Positions 30,927-41,601 are shown, counted from the first letter of the stretch. The stretch is 64,000 bases of DNA from an uncultured Nocardioides sp. (GCF_947488515.1 NZ_CANKZF010000003.1:558001-622000); one strand, 5' to 3'. Made by a program: numbers and translations. Notes: generated from the sequence alone by a model not told the origin.

Positions 30927-32492
30927 GTGTTGCTCCGCTGCCTCCTCGCCCTCGCCGGCGGGCTCGTGCTGGCGGCGGCGTTCGAGCCGGTCGGCCACTC
31001 GTGGCTGATGCCCCCCGCGATCGCGGTGCTCGTCCTGTGCGTGCGCGGCCTGGAGCCGCGCCGGGCGTGGCTCCCGAGCCTGGTCTTCGGGGTCGGCTTC
31101 GTCTACGCCGTGATGGTCTGGATGCGCTCGGTCGGCACGGACGCCTGGATCGCGATGTGCGCCATGGAGGCGGCCTTCTTCGTGCCGCTCGGCATCGGGA
31201 TCTCGTGGAGCATGCGGGTGCGCGCGTGGCCGGTCCTCGCCGCGCTGTGGTGGGTCGGGATCGAGACGCTGCGCAGCGGGTTCCCCTTCAGCGGGATGCC
31301 GTTCGGCCGGCTGGTCTACGCGACCGCCGACACCCCGTGGGCCGACGCCCTGCCGTGGATCGGCATGGTCGGCGTCAGCTTCCTCGTCGCGCTGACCGGC
31401 ACGACGCTCGCGTGGGTCGTGCTGCACGTGCGCTCGCCCACCCGGACGACGTACGCCGTCGTGGCCGGGCTGGCCGTGGTGACCCTCGCGCCCGCGCTCG
31501 TGCCGTTCCCGCTCGAGCGCAGCGGCACGGCCACGGTCGCGGCTGTGCAGGGCGACGTGCCGGGCACGGGCCTCAACGTGCCGGCCGTCCACCGCGAGGT
31601 GACGGCCAACCACGTGCGGCTCACCGAGGACCTCGCCGACGCGGTCGCGGCGGGCCGCCGCACACAACCTGATTTCGTGGTCTGGCCGGAGAACTCCACG
31701 GCCGTCGACCCGTTCCTCGACACCGAAGTCCATGCCGGCATCGTCGCGGCCTCCGACGCGATCGGCGTGCCGATCCTCGTGGGCGGCACCAACAGCAACC
31801 CGCTCGACGACACCCAGGTGCTCAACCAGGGGATCGTCTACCAGCCGGGCCTCGGCAGCGGTGACCGCTACACCAAGCGGCACCCGGTGCCCTACGGCGA
31901 GTACATCCCCTTCCGCGGCAGCAGCTGGATGCCGTCGACCTACGGCCGGCTCACCGAGGTCCCGCGCGACATGGTCCGCGGCACCAGCCTGGAGCCGATC
32001 CGGATCGGCGACCTGCGCGTGGCCGACGCGATCTGCTTCGACGTGGCCTACGACGAGGGCATCGCCGGCCAGGTGTCGCGAGGCGCCGAGCTGGTCACGG
32101 TGCAGACGAGCAACGCGATGTTCAGCCGCACCGGCCAGCTCGCGCAGCAGTTCGAGATCAGCCGTCTGCGGGCCCAGGAGACCGGACGCTGGGTGGTGGT
32201 GGCCGCGATCAACGGCATCTCCGGCGTCGTACGCCCCGACGGCACCGTGGTCGCCTCGGTCCCGGCGCGCGGGCAGGAGGTCCTCGTGGAGGACGTCGGA
32301 CTCAGCACCACCCGCACCCTCGCCGTCCGGCTCGGCGTCTGGCCGGGACGACTCGTGATGGTCTTCCTCGTCCTGCACACGGCGGTGGAGCTCATCACCT
32401 ATCGTCGTCGCCGGCAGCGCGACCGCGTCGGCCACGAGCTGCAGCAGCCCCTGCAGCCCCCGCAACCAGTGGAGCGAGGTACGCCCGCGTGA
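30927..32492 (+). CDS. lnt: Apolipoprotein N-acyltransferase Lnt
   Basis: The 521-residue membrane enzyme adds the third acyl chain to lipoproteins. About six N-terminal hydrophobic helices (residues 1-190) are followed by a periplasmic nitrilase-like domain with the catalytic triad E255 (VVWPENST), K317 (DRYTKRHPVPYGEY) and C370 (ADAICFDVAYDE). A last helix near 480 precedes a charged tail. Start is GTG at 30927. It overlaps ppm1 by four bases; in Mycobacterium tuberculosis the two activities are fused in one protein, here they are separate. Confidence 0.93.
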   Translation: MLLRCLLALAGGLVLAAAFEPVGHSWLMPPAIAVLVLCVRGLEPRRAWLPSLVFGVGFVYAVMVWMRSVGTDAWIAMCAMEAAFFVPLGIGISWSMRVRAWPVLAALWWVGIETLRSGFPFSGMPFGRLVYATADTPWADALPWIGMVGVSFLVALTGTTLAWVVLHVRSPTRTTYAVVAGLAVVTLAPALVPFPLERSGTATVAAVQGDVPGTGLNVPAVHREVTANHVRLTEDLADAVAAGRRTQPDFVVWPENSTAVDPFLDTEVHAGIVAASDAIGVPILVGGTNSNPLDDTQVLNQGIVYQPGLGSGDRYTKRHPVPYGEYIPFRGSSWMPSTYGRLTEVPRDMVRGTSLEPIRIGDLRVADAICFDVAYDEGIAGQVSRGAELVTVQTSNAMFSRTGQLAQQFEISRLRAQETGRWVVVAAINGISGVVRPDGTVVASVPARGQEVLVEDVGLSTTRTLAVRLGVWPGRLVMVFLVLHTAVELITYRRRRQRDRVGHELQQPLQPPQPVERGTPA

Positions 32493-33241
32493 GTGTCGAC
32501 GGCCTCGGCCGCTGCGTGATGGTCGTCCCGACCTACAACGAGTCGGAGAACCTCGAGTGGATCGTCGGGCGGCTGCGTGCCGCCCAACCCGGCGTCGACG
32601 TGCTGGTCGTCGACGACAACAGCCCCGACGGCACCGGTGACCTCGCCGACCGCCTGGCGATCGCCGACCCGGCCGTGAAGGTCGTGCACCGCACCGAGAA
32701 GGCCGGACTGGGCGCTGCCTACCTGCACGGCTTCGACGTCGCGCTCCGCGCGGGCTACGACGTCATCGGCGAGATGGACGCCGACGGCTCCCACCAGCCC
32801 GAGCAGCTGCAGCGGCTGCTCGACGCCCTGCACACCGCCGACCTCGTGATCGGCTCGCGCTACGTCCCGGGTGGGTCGGTGGTCAACTGGCCCGTCCAGC
32901 GCCTGCTGCTGTCGCGCGGCGGCAACCTCTACGTCCGGCTGCTGCTCGGCATCCGCGTCAAGGACGCGACCGCCGGCTACCGCCTGTTCCGCCGTACGAC
33001 GCTCGAGGCGATCGACCTTGGCTCGGTGAGGTCTACTGGATACGTGTTCCAGACCGACCTCGCCTACCGCACCGTGAGCCGCGGCCTCCGCCTGACGGAG
33101 GTGCCGATCGAGTTCATCGAGCGCGAGCGCGGTGACTCCAAGATGAGCGGGCAGGTCGCGAGCGAGTCGCTGCGCATGATCACCCGGTGGGGGCTCTCCG
33201 AGCGTCGCCGGCAGCTTCGACGGCCCAGGGCGCGGGCATGA
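32489..33241 (+). CDS. ppm1: Polyprenol monophosphomannose synthase Ppm1
   Basis: The 250-residue GT2-family enzyme transfers mannose from GDP-mannose to polyprenyl phosphate, giving the donor for lipoglycans and protein mannosylation. VVPTYNESENLEWIVGRLR opens the fold; DDNSPDGTGD at residues 42-51 and the metal-binding DAD (97-99, GEMDADGSHQP) follow. There is no membrane domain, so it probably acts with Lnt or with the following membrane protein. It overlaps lnt (GTGA) and the fxsA-like gene (ATGA). Confidence 0.92.
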   Translation: MSVDGLGRCVMVVPTYNESENLEWIVGRLRAAQPGVDVLVVDDNSPDGTGDLADRLAIADPAVKVVHRTEKAGLGAAYLHGFDVALRAGYDVIGEMDADGSHQPEQLQRLLDALHTADLVIGSRYVPGGSVVNWPVQRLLLSRGGNLYVRLLLGIRVKDATAGYRLFRRTTLEAIDLGSVRSTGYVFQTDLAYRTVSRGLRLTEVPIEFIERERGDSKMSGQVASESLRMITRWGLSERRRQLRRPRARA

Positions 33242-33798
33242 CCGCTCCCACCCCGCCCACAGGTCCGCGACGCCGGCGCCGGTGGGTGCGCCCGCTCCTC
33301 GCCGTCGCGTTCGTCGTCGTGCCGCTGGTCGAGATCTGGGCCATCCTCCAGGTCGGCCAGCTCGTCGGCCCCTGGTGGACCATCGTCCTGCTCGTCCTCG
33401 ACAGCATGCTCGGCGCCTGGCTGATCAAGCGTGAGGGCGGTCGCGCGTGGATCGCCCTGCAGGAGGCGCTCCAGAGCGGGCGGATGCCCGCCCGCGAGAT
33501 CGCCGACGGAGCCCTGATCCTCATCGGCGGCACGCTGATGCTGAGCCCGGGCTTCGTGCTCGACATCGCCGGGATCGTGCTGATCCTGCCGTTCACCCGG
33601 CCCGTGGCACGCCGACTGCTCACCAAGGTGGTCGAGCGCCGTCTGGTGGTGGCGCCCACCTTCGGCACGCCGTTCGGACGGCCGGGGGGCGGACCGGGCT
33701 TCGGCCCCGGCTTCGGAACCGGTTTCGGTCCCGGAGACGACGAACGCCCCGGACCGGGGCCAGGAGGCCCGGTGGTCCGGGGCGACGTCGTCGAGTGA
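33238..33798 (+). CDS. fxsA: FxsA-family membrane protein
   Basis: The 186-residue protein has the FxsA pattern: hydrophobic segments LLAVAFVVVPLVEIWAILQV, WWTIVLLVLDSMLGAWLIK and GALILIGGTLMLSPGFVLDI, then a Gly/Pro-rich C-terminal tail (GRPGGGPGFGPGFG). In E. coli the homologue modulates phage F exclusion; the cellular role is unknown. The ATG overlaps the ppm1 stop codon. Confidence 0.88.
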   Translation: MTAPTPPTGPRRRRRWVRPLLAVAFVVVPLVEIWAILQVGQLVGPWWTIVLLVLDSMLGAWLIKREGGRAWIALQEALQSGRMPAREIADGALILIGGTLMLSPGFVLDIAGIVLILPFTRPVARRLLTKVVERRLVVAPTFGTPFGRPGGGPGFGPGFGTGFGPGDDERPGPGPGGPVVRGDVVE

Positions 33799-33806
33799 CG
33801 CTGCAC

Positions 33807-33829
33807 CAGCTGGATCAGCCGATCAGCTG
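33807..33829. terminator. Bidirectional terminator between fxsA and rbpA
   Basis: CAGCT-G-GATC, loop AGCC, GATCAGCTG form a 9-bp stem with one bulge. It spans the end of the gap between the two convergent genes and covers the rbpA stop codon. Confidence 0.45.
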
Positions 33830-34203
33830 ACCCGCTTCTTCTTGTTGGCGCGGTGCAGGTGCGCCGGGCCGATCTCGCCGCCGCGCAGCAGCTCGAGGCG
33901 CTCCTTCAGGATGTCCTCGAGCTCCTTCTCCGAGCGACGCTCCAGGAGCATGTCCCAGTGCGTACGAGCCGGCTTCTCGACCTTGGCCTCCGGGAGGATG
34001 CCCGCGGTGCTCAGCGCCTCGGCGCCGCAGCGCGGGCACTCCCACACTGCCGGGATGTCGGCCTCGACCGACATCGTGACCTCGAAGTCGTGTCCTTGCT
34101 TGCACCGGTAACCGACCTGCTGACGAGCTGCGAACTCGATGCCGCGCTCATCCTCGAAACTCTGGCCGCCGAGCCGTGCGCCACGTAGTGTGCGCTCCGC
34201 CAC
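33823..34203 (-). CDS. rbpA: RNA polymerase-binding protein RbpA
   Basis: The 126-residue protein binds RNA polymerase and sigma-A/HrdB-type factors and stabilises open complexes; it is linked to rifampicin tolerance. The start MAERTLRGARLGGQSFEDER is family-typical. C34, H38, C56 and C59 (YRCKQGHDF ... WECPRCG) match the zinc ligands of the Streptomyces protein. GGAGGT lies 7 nt before the GTG at 34203. A sigma-R-type promoter lies at 34339-34364. The basic C-terminal tail HRANKKKRVS is usual. Confidence 0.95.
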   Translation of the reverse strand: MAERTLRGARLGGQSFEDERGIEFAARQQVGYRCKQGHDFEVTMSVEADIPAVWECPRCGAEALSTAGILPEAKVEKPARTHWDMLLERRSEKELEDILKERLELLRGGEIGPAHLHRANKKKRVS

Positions 34204-34338
34204 CGTGCCCACCTCCATTGGGTTGCTGACACCCGTTGTGTTGTGTTCGGGTTCTCCAGGTGCAACGAGCCAGACCGTGGATCGTGACGCCGCTCGTGAC
34301 GACGCGGCTCGGCTGCGCCTGGAACTTCTACGATCTTC

Positions 34339-34364
34339 AACGGTAGCGGGGACACCACAATTCC
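34339..34364 (-). promoter_or_regulatory. Sigma-R-type promoter of rbpA
   Basis: On the minus strand GGAAT is followed by exactly 18 nt and GTTG, the consensus GGAAT-N18-GTT known for Streptomyces SigR. It lies about 135 bp before the rbpA GTG. In S. coelicolor rbpA is a SigR target under disulfide stress. Confidence 0.7.
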
Positions 34365-34452
34365 GTGGATTCGTGGTGGTGTCGGCCACGCTCAGGCGAG
34401 ACGAACTTCACCCCAGGGGGTGAAGCCTGCGTTCCGGGGTGCGGGCGTCGAC

Positions 34453-35814
34453 TCAGATGACGGCGGGTACGTCGTTGCCTGCCTCGCGGATGCCGCGCTC
34501 GGTGTCGACGCGGGTGAGCAGCAGCCCACCGATGACGAAGAAGGCGATCAGCGCGAACAGCGCCGGCCGGTAGGAGTCCGTGATGGCCAGCACGATGCCG
34601 AACGTCGCGGTGCCGAACCACGACGTCCCGCGGTCCATCGCGTGGTAGAAGCTGAAGTACTCCGCCTCCTTGCCCCGGGGGATCAGGAGCGAGAAGTACG
34701 ACCGGGCGAGGGCCTGGGTGCCGCCGAGCACGATGCCGATCGCGACGCCCATCAGCAGGAAGAGCGCGACGTTGCCGGCGGGCAGGAACAGGCCAGCGGT
34801 CACGATGACGCACCAGATCACGAGGCCCATCAGGATGGTCCGCTTGGCGCCCATCCGGCCCGCGAGCCGGCCGAACAGCAGCGCACCACCGAAGGCGACG
34901 AACTGCACCATGAGGATGGTCGCGATCAGGATCGTCTGGCCGTGGCCGAGCTCCTCGGAGCCGTAGACCGACGCGGACGCGATGACGGTCTGGATCCCGT
35001 CGTTGAAGAAGAGGTAGGCGATCAGGAACGTCAGCGCCATCGGGTACTGGCGCATGTCGCGCAGGGTGGCGACGAGCTGGCCGAAGCTGCGGCGGATCGC
35101 GTTGCCCTCGACCTGCTCGACGGCCACCGGCGGGTGGTCGTTGAGCCGGAGGAAGGGGATGAAGGTGAACCCGGCCCACCACACGGCGGCCGAGAGCATG
35201 CACAGGCGGGCGGCGAGCGCCTCGTCGAGTCCCAGGGCCTCGTGGCCGAGGTACACGGCCAGGTTGAGCACGAGCAGCAGGCCGCCGCCGAGGTAGCCGA
35301 ACGCCCACCCGCGCGAGGAGACCCGGTCCCGGTCGTCCTCGTCGGAGATGAGCGGCAGGATCGAGTCGTTGACCACGCCGGCCGCGCCGAAGAACAGGTT
35401 GCCCAGCACGATCCCGACGGCGGCGAGCTGCCAGTTGTCGCCGGTGGCGAAGAAGATGAGGGCGGCGAAGAACGAGCCGATCCAGGCCAGGGTCGCCAGC
35501 AGCCGCTTCTTGTTCGCGACACGGTCGGCGTACGCCCCCAGCGGAGGCAGGACCAGCGCGGACAGGATCGTGGAGACCGTGATCAGCCAGAAGAACAGCG
35601 AGTCCGGGGGGAGCGAGAGCCCGCCCACCTCGAAGCGGCCGTCCTCGCCGCCGACGGCGTTCTCGGCGAGGTTGATGAAGTAGGGGCCGAAGAAGACGGT
35701 GCCGATGGTGGTCGTGTAGGCGCTGTTGGCCCAGTCGTACCAGTACCAGGCCTTCTGCTCCCGGGCCTGCTCCAGCGGCTTGAGGTTGGCGATCCCGCCG
35801 TCCACGTCGGTCAT
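34453..35814 (-). CDS. UMF1-family (Atg22-like) MFS transporter
   Basis: The 453-residue protein has about twelve membrane helices. KAWYWYDWANSAYTTTIGTV near residue 20 is the UMF1/Atg22 signature. A cytosolic loop (SRGWAFGYLGGGLLLVLNL) and repeated MFS A-motif-like stretches (GAYADRVANKKRLL) follow. The substrate is unknown; efflux of amino acids is described for the yeast relative. GGGGA precedes the ATG as ribosome binding site. It lies just upstream of rbpA on the same strand. Confidence 0.87.
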   Translation of the reverse strand: MTDVDGGIANLKPLEQAREQKAWYWYDWANSAYTTTIGTVFFGPYFINLAENAVGGEDGRFEVGGLSLPPDSLFFWLITVSTILSALVLPPLGAYADRVANKKRLLATLAWIGSFFAALIFFATGDNWQLAAVGIVLGNLFFGAAGVVNDSILPLISDEDDRDRVSSRGWAFGYLGGGLLLVLNLAVYLGHEALGLDEALAARLCMLSAAVWWAGFTFIPFLRLNDHPPVAVEQVEGNAIRRSFGQLVATLRDMRQYPMALTFLIAYLFFNDGIQTVIASASVYGSEELGHGQTILIATILMVQFVAFGGALLFGRLAGRMGAKRTILMGLVIWCVIVTAGLFLPAGNVALFLLMGVAIGIVLGGTQALARSYFSLLIPRGKEAEYFSFYHAMDRGTSWFGTATFGIVLAITDSYRPALFALIAFFVIGGLLLTRVDTERGIREAGNDVPAVI

Positions 35815-35842
35815 GCGTTCCCCTTCATGCGGCCCCCTGACC

Positions 35843-36646
35843 TCACTGGTCGGGGCCGTTCCACTGTCCGCGTGCGCGGAGCACGTCCCTGAGTATGTCC
35901 GTGCGATCGGTCATGATGCCGTCGACACCACGGTCCAGGAGGGCGTTCATCTCAATTGGGTCGTCGATGGTCCACACGTGCACCTGGACACCTGCCGCCT
36001 GCGCCCGTCGTACGAGCCCGCGTGAGACCACGAGCACCCGACCGCGGCGGTGGGGCACCTGCAGCGCCACCGGCCGACCGCGGGTGAGCCACCGGGCGAG
36101 CCGGGCGCTGCCGAGCACGCGGTACGCCACTACCTCGAGCGGGTGGGCCGACGTGGCCACCCGGCCTCCCGTGCGCCGGCGGAAGGCGTTCATCCGGCGC
36201 CCGGAGAACGAGCCGACCAGCACCCGGTCCCACGCCTGGCGCTCCTCGATGAACTGCGCGAGCGACTCGACCGCGCCCTCGGACTTCAGGTCGATGTTGA
36301 ACCGCGCCCCGGGGAAGGCGTCGAAGAGGTCGGCCAGGGTCGGCACCCGCTCGCGCCCGCCGATCATCGCCTGCCGCACCTCGTCGTACGTCGAGTCCGC
36401 GATGCTGCCGGTGCGGTCGGTCACCCGGTCCAGGACCGTGTCGTGGAAGGCCAGCAGCACCCCGTCGCTGGTCACGTGGACGTCGGTCTCGAGGTACGTG
36501 TATCCCAGCTCCACCGCATGGGTGAACGCCGCGAGCGTGTTCTCGAGGCCCTCGATCTCGGGGTGGTAGGCGCCGCCGCGATGGGCGAAGGCCAGCGGGC
36601 GTCGGGCGTCGAGGTAGGCCGGTCCAGTCGGGTGCGGTGGTTCCAC
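35843..36646 (-). CDS. Glycerophosphodiester phosphodiesterase
   Basis: The 267-residue protein has the GDPD catalytic motif: H22-R23 (FAHRGGAYHPE), N36-T37, E53 and D55 (YLETDVHVTSDG) and H68 (LLAFHDTVLDRVT). It hydrolyses phosphodiesters such as glycerophosphocholine or teichoic-acid fragments. No signal peptide is visible, so it acts in the cytosol. GTG start at 36646 with a CATACT box 6 nt upstream. It is divergent from a zinc-ribbon gene. Confidence 0.9.
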   Translation of the reverse strand: MEPPHPTGPAYLDARRPLAFAHRGGAYHPEIEGLENTLAAFTHAVELGYTYLETDVHVTSDGVLLAFHDTVLDRVTDRTGSIADSTYDEVRQAMIGGRERVPTLADLFDAFPGARFNIDLKSEGAVESLAQFIEERQAWDRVLVGSFSGRRMNAFRRRTGGRVATSAHPLEVVAYRVLGSARLARWLTRGRPVALQVPHRRGRVLVVSRGLVRRAQAAGVQVHVWTIDDPIEMNALLDRGVDGIMTDRTDILRDVLRARGQWNGPDQ

Positions 36647-36652
36647 GCGAGA

Positions 36653-36675
36653 AGTATGGGGGTCAGCGGTACCGT
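36653..36675. promoter_or_regulatory. Back-to-back -10 boxes of two divergent leaderless genes
   Basis: CATACT on the minus strand (36653-36658) is 6 nt from the GDPD start, TACCGT on the plus strand (36670-36675) is 6 nt from the zinc-ribbon start. The two start codons are only 35 bp apart, so the promoters overlap and probably exclude each other. Confidence 0.45.
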
Positions 36676-36681
36676 CGAGGA

Positions 36682-36942
36682 ATGGAGAGCATGACGTGTC
36701 CCCGGTGCGGTGTCGAGATGGATCAGCGGACCCTTGGCGAGGCGACGGTCAGCTCGTGCCCCGAGGGGCACGGGGTGTTCCTCGCGCGCGCCGACCTGGG
36801 CATGCTGGTCGAGGCCGAGAACGACTGGCACCGCAACGCCGGCCAGCACACCGCCCCGATGCCGCGGATCACGGCCGACATGACCGCGCCGCCGGCCATG
36901 GGCAAGCAGTCCCGCGCCTGGGTGGAGACGCTGTTCAGTTGA
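36682..36942 (+). CDS. TFIIB-type zinc-ribbon protein
   Basis: The 86-residue protein begins MESMTCPRCGVEMDQRTLGE and has a second pair in SSCPEGHGVFLARADLG, giving the C-x-x-C ... C-x-x-x-H layout of the zf-TFIIB family. The remaining part is charged. Function is unknown; such proteins may bind nucleic acid. Start at 36682 follows the leaderless TACCGT box; ATG 36691 is an alternative. Confidence 0.8.
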   Translation: MESMTCPRCGVEMDQRTLGEATVSSCPEGHGVFLARADLGMLVEAENDWHRNAGQHTAPMPRITADMTAPPAMGKQSRAWVETLFS

Positions 36943-36943
36943 T

Positions 36944-36956
36944 CTCGCTCCGCGAG
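36944..36956. terminator. Short hairpin between convergent genes
   Basis: CTCGC-TCC-GCGAG forms a 5-bp stem in the 28-bp gap between the zinc-ribbon gene and the MurA-like gene. It may serve both directions. Confidence 0.3.
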
Positions 36957-36970
36957 CCCGAGGGCCCGTC

Positions 36971-38494
36971 TCAGATGTCGCGGAAGGTCTCGATGTTGGC
37001 GCCGAGCTCGTTGAGGCGCTCGGCGAGGTCCTCGTAGCCGCGGTGGATGACGTACGTCGAGCGCAGCACGCTGCGGCCCTTCGAGGCGAGCATCGCGATG
37101 AGCAGCACGACGGCCGGGCGCAGGGCGGGCGGGCAGACGATCTCGGCGCCGGAGAAGTGCGTCGGGCCATCGATCAGCACGCGGTGCGGGTCGAGGAGCT
37201 TGACCTGGGCCCCGAGCTTGTTGAGCTCGGTGAGGTAGATGGCGCGGTTCTCGTAGACCCAGTCGTGCAGCAGCGTCTGGCCCTCGGCCACGGCGGCGAT
37301 CACGGCGAAGAACGGCAGGTTGTCGATGTTGAGGCCGGGGAACGGCATCGGGTGGATCTTGTCGAGCGGCGCGCGGAGCTCGGAGGGATGCGTGGTGATG
37401 TCGACCAGCCGGGTCTCGCCGTTGAGCGCGGCGTACTCGGGGGAGCGGTCGTAGCGGAAGCCCATCTCCTCCAGGGTCGCGAGCTCGATCTCGAGGAACT
37501 CGATCGGCACCCGGCGGATGGTGATGGACGACTTGGTGACGATGGCGGCCGCCAGGAGCGACATCGCCTCGATCGGGTCCTCCGCGGGGGCGTAGTCCAC
37601 GTCGACGTCGATGGACGACCGGCCGGTGACCTTGAGCGTCGTGGTGCCGATGCCCTCGACCTCCACACCCAGGCGCTGGAGGTAGAAGCACAGGTCCTGG
37701 ACCATGTAGTTGGACGAGGCGTTGCGGATCACGGTGGTGCCGGGGTGGAGCGCCGCGGCCATCAGGGCGTTCTCGGTCACCGTGTCGCCGCGCTCGGTCA
37801 GCACGATCGGCCGGGAAGGCTCGATGGTGCGGTTGACGCTGGCGTGGTAGCTCCCGTCGCTCGCCTTCACGTCGAGGCCGAAGGGGCGCAGCGCCGACAT
37901 GTGCGGCTCGACCGTGCGCTCACCCAGGTTGCAGCCGCCGGCGTAGGGGAGGTCGAACTCGTCGTAGCGGTGGAGCAGCGGGCCGAGGAACATGATCACC
38001 GAGCGCGTCCGTCGCGCTGCCGTCTCGTCGATCGCGGCCAGGTTGAGCTCGGCAGGCGGGATGATCTCGAGGTCGTTGTCGTCGCCGACCCACCGGGTGG
38101 CCACGCCGAGGGAGTTGAGCACCTCGAGCAGGCGGTTGACCTCCTCGATGCGTGCGACCTTGCGCAGCGTCGTACGACCCTTGTTGAGCAGGGAGGCGCA
38201 CAGGAGCGCCACGCCGGCGTTCTTGGAGGTCTTGACGTCGATCGAGCCGGACAGCGTGGTCGGTCCGTCGACCCGCAGGTGCGTGGGCCCCGCACCCAGG
38301 GCGACGATCTCGGAGTCGAGTGCCGCGCCGATGCGCGCGAGCATCTCGAGGGAGAGGTTCTGGTGGCCCTTCTCGATGCGGTTGATGGCGCTCTGGCTCG
38401 TGCCGAGCAGCTCTGCCAGCTGGTGCTGGGTGAGCCCGCGGTGCTTGCGGGCGTCGCGGATGAGGTTGCCGATTCGGCCCTTGTAGTCAGCCAT
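36971..38494 (-). CDS. XRE-type HTH fused to UDP-GlcNAc 1-carboxyvinyltransferase (MurA-like)
   Basis: The 507-residue protein joins an N-terminal Cro/C1-type helix-turn-helix (residues ~8-60: RKHRGLTQHQLAELLGTSQS) to a full EPSP-synthase-like MurA fold. Residues matching MurA are K91-N92 (KTSKNAGVALL) and C188 in YAGGCNLGERTVEPHMSAL, at the place of E. coli Cys115. It may make UDP-GlcNAc-enolpyruvate or act as a regulator sensing that pathway. The ATG at 38494 is 7 nt after TATCGT; an ATG at 38503 is the alternative. A palindromic operator lies directly upstream. Confidence 0.88.
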   Translation of the reverse strand: MADYKGRIGNLIRDARKHRGLTQHQLAELLGTSQSAINRIEKGHQNLSLEMLARIGAALDSEIVALGAGPTHLRVDGPTTLSGSIDVKTSKNAGVALLCASLLNKGRTTLRKVARIEEVNRLLEVLNSLGVATRWVGDDNDLEIIPPAELNLAAIDETAARRTRSVIMFLGPLLHRYDEFDLPYAGGCNLGERTVEPHMSALRPFGLDVKASDGSYHASVNRTIEPSRPIVLTERGDTVTENALMAAALHPGTTVIRNASSNYMVQDLCFYLQRLGVEVEGIGTTTLKVTGRSSIDVDVDYAPAEDPIEAMSLLAAAIVTKSSITIRRVPIEFLEIELATLEEMGFRYDRSPEYAALNGETRLVDITTHPSELRAPLDKIHPMPFPGLNIDNLPFFAVIAAVAEGQTLLHDWVYENRAIYLTELNKLGAQVKLLDPHRVLIDGPTHFSGAEIVCPPALRPAVVLLIAMLASKGRSVLRSTYVIHRGYEDLAERLNELGANIETFRDI

Positions 38495-38501
38495 GCCGAT
38501 C

Positions 38502-38523
38502 ACGATATCTCAGATATGAGATA
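38502..38523 (-). promoter_or_regulatory. Operator and -10 box of the XRE-MurA gene
   Basis: TATCTCA-GATA-TGAGATA (38506-38523) is a perfect 7-4-7 inverted repeat. It overlaps the TATCGT -10 box (38502-38507, minus strand), which is 7 nt before the ATG at 38494. The position suggests repression by the gene's own HTH domain. Confidence 0.65.
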
Positions 38524-38608
38524 ACGCGAGATCGGCACTCCGGGGCCGGACTCGCCCGCTCGCCCCCAGGGAGGGGGCCGCTGCCGACCGCCGTGGCAGG
38601 ATCGCCGC

Positions 38609-39621
38609 ATGCGTGCAACCACCATCCATGCGCCCGGTGACATCCGTTTCGAGGACGTGCCCGACCCGCGGATCGAGCAGCCCACCGACGCCATCGTCAA
38701 GGTGGTCGCGGGCTGCATCTGCGGCTCCGACCTGTGGCCCTACCGCGGCGAGAACGACGTCACGGCGGGCTCGACCATCGGCCACGAGTGCGTCGGCGTC
38801 GTGGAGGAGGTGGGCTCGGACGTCTCGACCACCAAGGTCGGCGACTTCGTCATCGTGCCGTTCTGCCACTGCGACAACACCTGCGCGCACTGCCGTGCCG
38901 GCATGCAGTCGGCGTGCGTCAACCTCGGGGTCACCCAGAGCGGACAGGGAGAGTACGCCCGGGTGACCCAGGCGGACGGCAGCCTCGTGGCCACGGACGG
39001 GATGCCCGACGAGTCGCTCATCCCGTCGCTGCTGGCCCTGACCGACGTGATGGCGACCGGGTGGCACGCCGCGGTCGCCGCAGGCGTGCGGCCCGGCCAC
39101 ACCGTGGTCGTGGTCGGCGACGGCGCGGTGGGCCTGAGCGGCGTGCTGGCCGCGGCCCAGATGGGCGCCGAGCGCGTGATCGCGATGTCGCGCCACGAGC
39201 CCCGCCAGGAGATAGCCCGCGCCTTCGGGGCGACCCACGTGGTCGCCGAGCGCGGCAAGGAGGGGGAGGCGCGCATCGCCGACCTGACCGACGGGGTGGG
39301 GGCCGACGCCGTCCTGGAGTGCGTCGGCACCGACGGCGCGATGAAGACGGCCTTCACCGTCGCGCGCCCGGGCTCGACCGTCGGTTTCGTCGGCGTGCCC
39401 CACGGTGTCGAGCTGCCGGTGCGCCGGATGTTCCAGAAGAACGTCGGCCTCGCCGGAGGCATGGCTCCCGTGCGTCGCTACCTGCCCGACCTGCTCGACC
39501 GCGTGCTGTCGGGCGCGATCGACCCGGGCAAGGTCTTCGACCTGACGCTGCCGATGGCCGAGTCGGCCGAGGGCTACAAGGCGATGGACGAGCGCCGCGC
39601 CATCAAGGTGCTCCTCCACCC

Positions 39622-39625
<4 letters not shown>
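38609..39625 (+). CDS. Zinc-dependent alcohol dehydrogenase-like protein
   Basis: The 338-residue medium-chain dehydrogenase has catalytic-zinc ligands C36 and H59-E60 (VAGCICGSD, STIGHECVG), a structural-zinc cluster (FCHCDNTCAHCRAGMQSAC) and the nucleotide loop VVVVGDGAVGLSGVLAA. It should oxidise an alcohol or aldehyde with NAD(P). A CAGGAT box at 38597-38602 lies 6 nt before the ATG. Its stop overlaps the next start by ATGA. Confidence 0.9.
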
Positions 39626-41418
<1,793 letters not shown>

Positions 41419-41454
41419 GGTCCGGCTCTGGGGTGGCGACCCTGAAGTGGCGGC

Positions 41455-41601
41455 TCAGGCGTTGCTGAGCATGCGGTCGCGCCCGTGGGCGCAGCTGCAC
41501 GTGTCGGAGCACGGCAGGTAGGTGTGACGACCGTGGCCGCACTCGCTGCACGGCAGGTCGTGAGAGAGGTGGACCGAGCTGGTCTCGACGGTGTCCCACA
41601 T
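41455..41601 (-). CDS. 48-residue cysteine-rich actinobacterial protein
   Basis: The protein MWDTVETSSVHLSHDLPCSE continues with CGHGRHTYLPCSDTCSCAHG. The six cysteines and several histidines in about 25 residues suggest a zinc site. Almost identical small proteins with the MWDTVET start are found in many actinobacteria; their role is unknown. It is convergent with the PhoD-like gene. Confidence 0.75.
   Translation of the reverse strand: MWDTVETSSVHLSHDLPCSECGHGRHTYLPCSDTCSCAHGRDRMLSNA

Noticed and set aside
38734..39621. Extension of the PhoD-like protein upstream
   Set aside because: It overlaps the dehydrogenase gene in another frame and is arginine-rich; the ATGA junction at 39622 is the expected start.
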